38,141 nucleotides of DNA, taken from DAOPYE01 sp035352715. GTDB lineage: Bacteria; Acidobacteriota; Holophagae; Holophagales; Holophagaceae. The notes below the pieces were generated by a model. The model made no database searches and had not been told where the DNA came from. It saw nothing but the letters and a program-made list of their open reading frames with translations. Within the stretch, counting starts at the first letter, position 1; each line of letters opens with the position of its first letter. A program made the position numbers and the translations under genes. This document shows, piece by piece, positions 32,931 to 38,141 of the stretch. The DNA lies in NCBI GenBank assembly GCA_035352715.1, contig DAOPYE010000016.1, positions 1 to 38,141 of the forward strand, given 5' to 3'.

Positions 32931-32999
32931 TCCCCCGAACAGCGAACCGAAGACGATATGGGCCGCTGCGTCGATTATGATCCCTAATCAGGAGGTTCC

Positions 33000-33524
33000 A
33001 TGATCCCTCGTCCCGCTTCTTCCGAATATCCAGCGGCCTTTGGCCGGTACATCGATCTCGTTCCCGACGGCGAGTTGGCGCGGTTCCTGGAAGATCAGAC
33101 CCGGCGGCTGTCAAAGTTCCTGGACGCGCTGGATGAAGCCCAGGCAGGCTTCCGCTATGCGCCGGAGAAATGGAGCATCAAGGAGCTGCTTGGGCACATC
33201 AACGATTCCGACCGCATCTTCGGCTACCGGATTCTTTGCATCGCCCGCGGCGAGAAGGCGCCGCTGCCCGGTTACGACGACAACGCCTACGTCGCTGCGG
33301 GCGCGTTCGATGGGCGCAGCCTGGCGGATCTGCTCGCCGAATTCGGCGCGATCCGTCGCGCCACGATCTCGCTGGTCCAGAGCCTCACGCCGCAAGCCAG
33401 CACGGAAATGGGCACCAGCAACGGGCGCGCGCTGAGCGCGGGGGCCCTGGCCTACATGCTGGCGGGCCACGCGGAACACCACCTGGGTGTGCTGAAGGAA
33501 CGCTATCTCCAGAAGGAAGGCTGA
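33000..33524 (+). CDS. DinB-like four-helix metal-binding protein
   Basis: The 174-residue protein has the DinB/YfiT-like fold: a first long helix (about 24-45), WSIKELLGHINDSDR with ligand His66, and the late pair HAEHH (His157, His160/161). This family includes bacillithiol/mycothiol-type transferases and many uncharacterised members. Its role here is not known. Strong ribosome site AGGAGG precedes the ATG at 33000. It is divergent from xseA and four bases upstream of rsmE, so probably in one transcript with it. Confidence 0.88.
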   Translation: MIPRPASSEYPAAFGRYIDLVPDGELARFLEDQTRRLSKFLDALDEAQAGFRYAPEKWSIKELLGHINDSDRIFGYRILCIARGEKAPLPGYDDNAYVAAGAFDGRSLADLLAEFGAIRRATISLVQSLTPQASTEMGTSNGRALSAGALAYMLAGHAEHHLGVLKERYLQKEG

Positions 33525-33528
33525 ACGC

Positions 33529-34236
33529 TTGAACCTCATCCTGCTGCTCGAAGAAGACTTCACCTCGGCCAACCGCGTCCGCCTTTCCGGGCGTCGGCGC
33601 GAGCACGTCATCGAGGTCCATCGCGCCAAGGTTGATGACGAACTCACCGTGGGACGGCTGAACGGCCCCATGGGGAAAGGCCGTATCACTCGATTGGACA
33701 GTGAATGTCTTGAGATGGAAGTCCTGCTGGATGCGCCGCCGCCATCCAAGCTTCCCCTGACGCTGATCCTGGCATTGCCGCGCCCCAAGGTGCTGAACCG
33801 GGTCATCGCTTCCGCCACCAGCCTGGGCGTATCCAGCATCCACCTCGTCAACGCTTGGCGCGTGGAAAAGGCCTACTGGAACAGCCCGCGCCTTCAGCCG
33901 GAAAACCTGTGGACCCAGCGCGTCCTGGGGCTGGAACAGGCAAAGGACACCGTACTGCCGGATCTGCACCTGCATCGCCTGTTGCGACCGTTTGCCGAAG
34001 ATACGCTGCCAGCCCTCATCCAGGACACCCTGCCCCTCATCGCCCATCCAGGCGCGCCAAGCGCCTGTCCACGGGCCATCGAACGTCCCGTGACGCTGGC
34101 CGTGGGGCCCGAAGGCGGCTTCATCGAAGGCGAGGTCTCGATGTTCGAACGCACGGGCTTTCAGCCCGTGTCCATGGGCGAGCGCATCCTACGGGTGGAG
34201 ACGGCGGTGGCTGCGCTGATCGCGCGGCTATTCTGA
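33529..34236 (+). CDS. rsmE: 16S rRNA (uracil1498-N3)-methyltransferase RsmE
   Basis: RsmE methylates U1498 of 16S rRNA in the ribosomal decoding region. The 235-residue product has an N-terminal PUA-like part (about 1-70) with SGRRREHVIEVHRAKVDDEL and a SPOUT methyltransferase domain with the deep trefoil knot. The knot motifs GPEGGF (193-198) and GERILRVETA are visible. The first codon is a TTG at 33529, with AGGAAGG about ten bases upstream inside the previous gene; no ATG is close by. The last nine bases overlap the convergent hydrolase gene. A near-match palindrome lies at 33695. Confidence 0.93.
   Translation: MNLILLLEEDFTSANRVRLSGRRREHVIEVHRAKVDDELTVGRLNGPMGKGRITRLDSECLEMEVLLDAPPPSKLPLTLILALPRPKVLNRVIASATSLGVSSIHLVNAWRVEKAYWNSPRLQPENLWTQRVLGLEQAKDTVLPDLHLHRLLRPFAEDTLPALIQDTLPLIAHPGAPSACPRAIERPVTLAVGPEGGFIEGEVSMFERTGFQPVSMGERILRVETAVAALIARLF
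33695..33711. repeat. Near-match of the dispersed palindrome (TGGACA-N5-TGTCTT)
   Basis: Ten of twelve arm positions match TGGACA-N5-TGTCCA, with spacer GTGAA. It is inside rsmE. Confidence 0.4.
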
Positions 34237-35196
34237 GGCCAGCAGCTCGCCGAAGTAGTGGGAGATGGCGTAATCCATCCAGCGCCGCCCTGGCACTCCG
34301 CGAGAAATGTATCCCATGTGCCCGCCGTATTCCTCCGCATGCAGATGCACCCGGGAGGACAGCGGCACGCCGTCCAGATCCAGCACCGTGGCGAAGGGAT
34401 CGTCCTTGGAGCTGAGGATCACCGTCGGGACCTGGATCTGGTTCACGTAGGGCGAACTGGAACACTGGCGATAGTAGTCCTCGCGGCTGCTGAAGCCGCC
34501 CTGGGGCGCGGTGTAGATCTCATCGAAAGCGTGGAGCGTCAGGAAGCGTGGAAACACCACCGGCTCTTTCAACAGGCCCATCTCCCACCGTTCGAGAATC
34601 TGGCGGCGCAGCATGTGGACGAAGCGGATGTCGTAGAGGCGGTTGAGCCCGCGGCCCATACGTTCGGAAGCCTTCGCCAGATCCACGGGCGGATTCACCG
34701 CAATGGCCCGGTCCGGCAGCGCCAGATCTTTGTCGTGATCCCGCCCCAGCAGCAGCAGCAGCACGTTGGCGCTCAGGGAAAAGCCGATGGCCACATGCGT
34801 GCGATTCGGGAAAGCCTCCCGCCCCAGCTGGATCATGGCGGCCATGTCCCTGGTGGAGCCCATGTGGTAGGGCCTGGTGGCCAGCCCCTTTCCTTCGCCC
34901 GCGCCTCGATGATTGATGGCCATGACACTGTGCCCCATGCTCCAGAACAGGGCCGCGCAGCGGCGCATGTAATCGGAATCGGCGTCCCCTCCCAGCCCGT
35001 GGAAGAGATGCACGACGACGCGGCTCTTGCCTTCCACCTTCCGGATCCTCAGGGCATCCCCATCCGATAGCTTCAGATCCACCCGCTCCCACGGCGGAAC
35101 GGCCGCGGGGGATGGTATAAAGTGCCCGCTGAGGGTCTGGACATGGGGACCTTTCGCCCAGAAGGGCGGACGGCAGGACAAGGCAGGTTTTTTCAT
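34228..35196 (-). CDS. YheT-like alpha/beta hydrolase
   Basis: The 322-residue protein has the alpha/beta-hydrolase fold of the YheT/YMR210w family. It has the N-terminal signature PPFWAKGPHVQTLSGHF, oxyanion region HLFHGLGGDADSDYMRR, NHRGAGEGKG, nucleophile elbow GFSLSAN, acid SSKDDPFA and final catalytic His in YGGHMGY. Family members are esterases or acyltransferases of unclear natural substrate. The ATG at 35196 is preferred; a GTG immediately before it is in frame. Ribosome site is weak. Its 3' end overlaps rsmE by nine bases, tail to tail. Confidence 0.9.
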   Translation of the reverse strand: MKKPALSCRPPFWAKGPHVQTLSGHFIPSPAAVPPWERVDLKLSDGDALRIRKVEGKSRVVVHLFHGLGGDADSDYMRRCAALFWSMGHSVMAINHRGAGEGKGLATRPYHMGSTRDMAAMIQLGREAFPNRTHVAIGFSLSANVLLLLLGRDHDKDLALPDRAIAVNPPVDLAKASERMGRGLNRLYDIRFVHMLRRQILERWEMGLLKEPVVFPRFLTLHAFDEIYTAPQGGFSSREDYYRQCSSSPYVNQIQVPTVILSSKDDPFATVLDLDGVPLSSRVHLHAEEYGGHMGYISRGVPGRRWMDYAISHYFGELLASE

Positions 35197-35247
35197 CACG
35201 CTTCAGTCTACGTGGATGCGGCGATTGGGAGGAACCTCGCACCAATC

Positions 35248-35275
35248 TTGACGCCTGGATCGATCTTTGTACTAA
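35248..35275 (+). promoter_or_regulatory. Candidate sigma-70-type promoter for the receiver-PAS-kinase gene
   Basis: TTGACG (35248-35253), a 16-base spacer and TACTAA (35270-35275) resemble a housekeeping promoter. It lies in the 217-bp gap between the divergent hydrolase and kinase genes. Transcription would begin near 35282, giving a leader of about 130 bases. Confidence 0.45.
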
Positions 35276-35413
35276 GGCCCATCCGTCCGCAGCCGATGAA
35301 GGATGACGAGCCCATGATTCATCTCATTCTCGCGTGATTGCCCACCATCCTCGCACCGCAACGATGGCCCATTGAACAATCCAAGTGCTTGCGAACAGGC
35401 GAAAGGGAAGAGG

Positions 35414-36934
35414 ATGTCCATCCCTATCAAGGTCTTGATCCTGGAAGACGATGCCGATGACGCCGCCTTGATGGAGCTGCAGCTGCGGCGCGCCGGATAT
35501 GAGCCAACGTGCATCCGCGTCTTCGACGAGGCGGGTTTCCTGGCGGGCCTCGAACAGGCCCCCGATCTCGTGCTTTCCGATTTTTCGCTACCCCAGTTCG
35601 ATGGATTGCGTGCGCTGGCGCGTCTGCGAGAGCGTGACCAGGACACGCCCTTCATCCTGGTTTCCGGTTCCCTGGGTGAAGAACAGGCCGTGACCGCCAT
35701 GCGCAACGGCGCCTCCGACTACCTGCTGAAGGATCGGCTGGCCCGCCTGGGACAGGCCGTCGTCCAGGCGCTTGCGCAGAGCCGTCTGCGCAAAGAGCGG
35801 GCGACGTTGGCTGACACGCTGCACCGGGCCGAAGGCCGTTTCCGGCGGCTGTTCGAGAACACGGTGGAAGGCGTCTTCCAGTGCACCCTGGATGGGAACT
35901 TCCTCATGGCCAACCCGGCCATGGCGCGCATCGCAGGCTTCGATTCCCCCGAAGATCTGGTGCAGAATTTCCCGGATCTCGAATCGCGGCTCGCCAAGGA
36001 TCCCTTCCAGCACTCCAAGATTCTGCAGGAGCTGCTGACCCAAGGCGAGGTGAAGGCGCGAGAGACCCAGATCCGCCGCAAGGATGGTTCGCTGTCGTGG
36101 GCCTCCATCAACCTAAGACTGGCCGTGGATGAAGCCACCGGCGAGCAGCATGTGGATGGCACCATGGAGGACATCTCAGAGCGGAAATCCCTGGAGGCCC
36201 AGCTGCTTCGGGTCCAGCGCCTGGAGAGCCTGGGACGGCTCTCCGGAGGCATCGCGCACGACCTGAACAACCTGCTCTCGCCCATGCTCATGGCCCCCCC
36301 CCTACTGAGAGAGCAGGTGTCGGACGAAGCCTCTCTGAAGTTGCTCAACGCCATCGAATCCAGCGCCAGACGCGGCGCTGATATCATTCGCCAGCTCCTG
36401 ACCTTCAGCCGGGGCACCGAAGGCCCCATGCAGCCCGTTGAACTGGGATCGATGCTCCACGATATCGCCAGCATCATCTGCGAGACCTTCCCGAAAAACA
36501 TCACCCTGCAGCAGGAATGCAAGGATGCCCTGCCCGCCGTGATGGGCGATCCAACCCAACTGGAGCAGGTCGTCATGAACCTTTGCGTCAATGCCAGGGA
36601 CGCCATGCCCCAAGGCGGCGTACTCCGATTAGGTGCCTCCAAGTCCCGCATCTCGGAGCAGCTTGCGGCCGTGAACCCCGCCGCACGTCCCGGCCCCGCA
36701 GTGATGTTGCATGTGACGGACACCGGGACGGGGATCTCGCCGGAGCACCTCGACACGATCTTCGATCCCTTCTTCACCACCAAGAAACTGGGCGAAGGCA
36801 CAGGCCTCGGGCTTTCCACCGTTCTGGGCATCGTGAAAAGCCACAAGGGCGCGATCCAGGTCAACAGCACCGTTGGCGTGGGCACGCAGTTCCAGATCTA
36901 CCTGCCCATCCCTCCGTCGGGGCCTTTAAACTGA
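35414..36934 (+). CDS. Cytoplasmic histidine kinase with N-terminal receiver and PAS domain
   Basis: The 506-residue protein has domains in the order receiver (1-125, phospho-acceptor Asp56 in LVLSDFSLP), PAS (about 145-255, with FRRLFENTVEGVFQCTLDGNF), HisKA with His282 in SGGIAHDLNN, and HATPase (about 390-500, TGTGISPEHLDTIFDPFFTTK, GEGTGLGLSTVLGIVKSHKG). No membrane segment is present, so it is probably driven by another kinase through its receiver. The ATG at 35414 with AGGG six bases upstream is preferred to a TTG at 35372. The Crp/Fnr-type gene starts four bases after its stop, suggesting shared transcription and a linked pathway. Confidence 0.9.
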   Translation: MSIPIKVLILEDDADDAALMELQLRRAGYEPTCIRVFDEAGFLAGLEQAPDLVLSDFSLPQFDGLRALARLRERDQDTPFILVSGSLGEEQAVTAMRNGASDYLLKDRLARLGQAVVQALAQSRLRKERATLADTLHRAEGRFRRLFENTVEGVFQCTLDGNFLMANPAMARIAGFDSPEDLVQNFPDLESRLAKDPFQHSKILQELLTQGEVKARETQIRRKDGSLSWASINLRLAVDEATGEQHVDGTMEDISERKSLEAQLLRVQRLESLGRLSGGIAHDLNNLLSPMLMAPPLLREQVSDEASLKLLNAIESSARRGADIIRQLLTFSRGTEGPMQPVELGSMLHDIASIICETFPKNITLQQECKDALPAVMGDPTQLEQVVMNLCVNARDAMPQGGVLRLGASKSRISEQLAAVNPAARPGPAVMLHVTDTGTGISPEHLDTIFDPFFTTKKLGEGTGLGLSTVLGIVKSHKGAIQVNSTVGVGTQFQIYLPIPPSGPLN

Positions 36935-36938
36935 TGAA

Positions 36939-37580
36939 ATGAACACGCCCGTTTGGCTCCAGGCCCCGCTCTTCGCATCCATGCAAGCCTCTCAGCGACA
37001 AAAGTTGGAGAGCATCGCCGTCCGCAAGACGCTGGCGGCCCAGGAAATGCTGTTCATGGAAGGCGACCCCTGCACGGGTTTTTTCGTGCTGGAGCGGGGC
37101 GCCATTCAGCTCACACGCTTCAGCGACACACCTGGAGCCCATCCCACCCTGGCTGTGATTCTGCCCGTCAATAGCTTTGCGGAGGCCGCCCTGTTTGGTG
37201 GCGAGGCTTTCCCTGCAACGGCCACCGCCCTGAAGCATTCGGTGGCCGTGCTGTTTCCGAAGGACCGTTTCCTACACACAATGCGAGAAGATCCCGAGAT
37301 GGCGCTCGCCATCATCCACGCCCAGGCCGTGTGGCTGCGCAGGCTTGCGCAAAAGATGCAGCAGCTCGCCACCTCGGACAGCTCGGAACGCCTTCGAGCT
37401 TGGCTGCGGGAGAACCTCCCCGTTCAAGGGGAGCTGGTCCTGCCGATGACCAAGAAGGCGCTAGCCGCCCAGCTGGGAATGACGCCTGAAACCCTGAGCC
37501 GCACCCTTCGAAATCTCCAGGACGAGGGCCACATCCGAGTCCAGGGAACACGGATCGCGCGAACCCCCCATTTCCGGTAG
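36939..37580 (+). CDS. Crp/Fnr family transcriptional regulator
   Basis: The 213-residue protein has an N-terminal cyclic-nucleotide-binding-type beta barrel (about 10-125: ESIAVRKTLAAQEMLFMEGDPCTGFFVLERGAIQL, VILPVNSFAEAALFGGEAFPATATAL). A dimer helix follows, then a C-terminal winged helix (about 148-210) with the recognition segment LGMTPETLSRTLRNLQ. It has no N-terminal cysteine cluster, so it is not an Fnr-like iron-sulfur sensor. Effector is unknown. It lies four bases after the receiver-PAS-kinase gene. It converges on the RNase P RNA gene, and the region between holds the terminator. Confidence 0.9.
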   Translation: MNTPVWLQAPLFASMQASQRQKLESIAVRKTLAAQEMLFMEGDPCTGFFVLERGAIQLTRFSDTPGAHPTLAVILPVNSFAEAALFGGEAFPATATALKHSVAVLFPKDRFLHTMREDPEMALAIIHAQAVWLRRLAQKMQQLATSDSSERLRAWLRENLPVQGELVLPMTKKALAAQLGMTPETLSRTLRNLQDEGHIRVQGTRIARTPHFR

Positions 37581-37598
37581 CCGCCGGATTCTCCCCCG

Positions 37599-37624
37599 AA
37601 AAGACTCAGCCCCCTTTCGGGGGC
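37599..37624 (-). terminator. Rho-independent terminator of the RNase P RNA gene
   Basis: On the minus strand GCCCCC-GAAA-GGGGGC forms a perfect six-base stem with a GAAA tetraloop, followed by TGAGTC and TTTT. On the plus strand a rival pairing of CCCCCGAAA (37593-37601) with TTTCGGGGG (37615-37623) is possible, which may end transcripts from the Crp-type gene. Confidence 0.75.
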
Positions 37625-37997
37625 CGAGGTGGGCCGGTAAGCCGGATTCTGTCTTCTCCGTGAGGAGGAGGACGCCATTCCTCTGGGATCCGCATCACTG
37701 CGGGCCTCAAGCAACCTACCCGCTGGCTCGATCGGGCCGATCCGTTGCCCCAGCGAAGGGGTGCGCCAGCCTATTTGGTCTTGCTCCATGAGGGGTTTAC
37801 CGTGCCTGTCCTGTTGCCAGTCCAGCGGTGGGCTCTTACCCCGCCGTTTCACCCTTACCTGATCCCCAAAGGGCCATCGGCGGTTTACTTTCTGTTGCAC
37901 TTTCCGTCGGGTCACCCCGCCCAGGCGTTACCTGGCTCATTGCCCTGTGGAGTCCGGACTTTCCTCTGGCTCGCGCCAGCGGCGCCCTGGCCCACAG
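37625..37997 (-). ncRNA. rnpB: RNase P RNA (class A)
   Basis: This is the catalytic RNA that trims tRNA 5' ends. On the minus strand the conserved core is present. GAGGAAAGTCCGGACTCC (37949-37966) marks the 5' conserved region. CAGGTAACGCCTG, GTGCAACAGAAAGTAAACCGC, GATCAGGTAAGGGTGAAA, GGCACGGTAAACCCC and GGAGCAAGACCAAATAGG follow in the usual order. ACAGAATCCGGCTTA (37638-37652) marks the 3' conserved region. The ends are set by P1 pairing of GTGGGCC (near 37995) with GGCCCAC (near 37630); they may be off by a few bases. The order and spacing resemble the E. coli-type (A) fold. Apparent open frames inside are shadows. Confidence 0.96.
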
Positions 37998-38003
37998 CTT
38001 GAG

Positions 38004-38031
38004 TCTATACTGTTTGAACCCTCCGCAACAG
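38004..38031 (-). promoter_or_regulatory. rnpB: Candidate promoter of the RNase P RNA gene
   Basis: TATAGA (38009-38004 on the minus strand) lies about six bases before the predicted 5' end of the RNA, a suitable -10 distance. The -35 region is poor (CTGTTG with a 16-base spacer). Confidence 0.4.
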
Positions 38032-38091
38032 CGCGAGAGTGCAGATCCATCGCGTGGGTATCGACTCTGCATACCCGTAGCGAGTACACGA
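38032..38091. other. Non-coding stretch with short inverted repeats
   Basis: No gene is evident between the RNase P promoter and the terminator at 38092. The stretch holds an inverted repeat GGGTAT-N9-ATACCC (38056-38076) and a partly repeated GACTCTGC/GAGTGCAG. It does not fold as a tRNA by inspection. It could be a leader or the 3' end of a small RNA reading rightward. Confidence 0.4.
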
Positions 38092-38124
38092 CAAAGCCCC
38101 CACAGAATTTGTGGGGGCTTTGTT
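38092..38124. terminator. Strong bidirectional-looking terminator
   Basis: CAAAGCCCCCACA (38092-38104) pairs perfectly with TGTGGGGGCTTTG (38110-38122) around GAATT. The plus strand continues with TTTAG and the minus strand stem ends with CTTTG, so the better U-run is on the plus strand. It may end a transcript reading rightward or a minus-strand gene beyond the window edge. Confidence 0.75.
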
Positions 38125-38141
38125 TAGTGATTAACGTCGCG

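Noticed and set aside
30812..32980. A 722-codon open frame on the plus strand across the SH3 lipoprotein and xseA
   Set aside because: It is the complement of two convincing genes, with Gln/His/Arg-rich low-information sequence.
35296..35337. A 13-codon frame (MKDDEPMIHLILA) in the leader of the receiver-PAS-kinase gene
   Set aside because: No convincing ribosome site and no regulatory hairpin beside it, so a leader peptide cannot be supported.
38032..38091. Possible tRNA or small RNA near the right edge
   Set aside because: The inverted repeats do not form a cloverleaf and there is no GGTTCGA-type loop; the sequence is left as unassigned.
37745..38127. Short open frames at the right end
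   Set aside because: They lie in the RNase P RNA gene and its flanks; the RNA's conserved core explains the sequence.

Overview
This 38.1 kb, GC-rich window is dense bacterial chromosome, with about 27 intact protein genes, an RNase P RNA gene and almost no intergenic space. The best guess for the host is an Acidobacteriota member, probably class Holophagae (Geothrix/Holophaga-like). The main reason is a run of ~800-residue permeases with two FtsX/MacB halves, the architecture known as acidobacterial duplicated orphan permeases (ADOP). GTG/TTG starts and NtrC-type regulators also fit. This is inference from gene content; no rRNA or marker gene settles it.

Layout. 1-1097: tail of a thioredoxin-like gene and a serine acetyltransferase. 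1126-3857 (minus strand): NtrC-type response regulator and its sensor kinase with overlapping ends. 3980-4122: inverted-repeat element made of CACCAAG units. 4126-7485 (minus): DUF2752 protein, duplicated-TM2 protein, NodB-type deacetylase lipoprotein and CE2-like esterase lipoprotein. 7594-19678 (minus): a 12 kb transport operon, in transcription order adaptor, ADOP, ADOP, ATPase, ADOP, ADOP remnant, ADOP. 19949-25579 (plus): Cys-rich CMD/AhpD-like protein, RlmF, HAD-IIA phosphatase, SerC, PAS protein, ComF, PHP phosphoesterase. 25600-32923 (minus): hybrid sensor kinase, 601-residue exported orphan, SH3 lipoprotein, XseA. 33000-34236 (plus): DinB-like protein and RsmE. 34228-35196 (minus): YheT-like hydrolase. 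35414-37580 (plus): receiver-PAS-kinase and Crp/Fnr regulator. 37625-37997 (minus): RNase P RNA with its terminator.

How the parts connect. The transport operon resembles a MacA/MacB export system in which one ATPase and one adaptor are shared by four double-length permeases. Two palindromes GTCCCA-N4-TGGGA(C/T), centred 21 bp apart, lie about 80-100 bp upstream of a possible -24/-12 element ahead of the adaptor gene. That layout suits a sigma-54 enhancer-binding regulator, and the NtrC-type pair at 1126-3857 is the natural candidate.

The most surprising signal is not a gene. The 17-bp palindrome TGGACA-N5-TGTCCA occurs five times exactly (18841, 20296, 20506, 24113, 28815), and three more copies keep TGGACA-N5-TGTC. 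Roughly 0.002 exact copies are expected by chance. Most copies are inside coding sequence, in different reading frames, so selection seems to act on the DNA or RNA and not on the protein. I do not recognise this motif.
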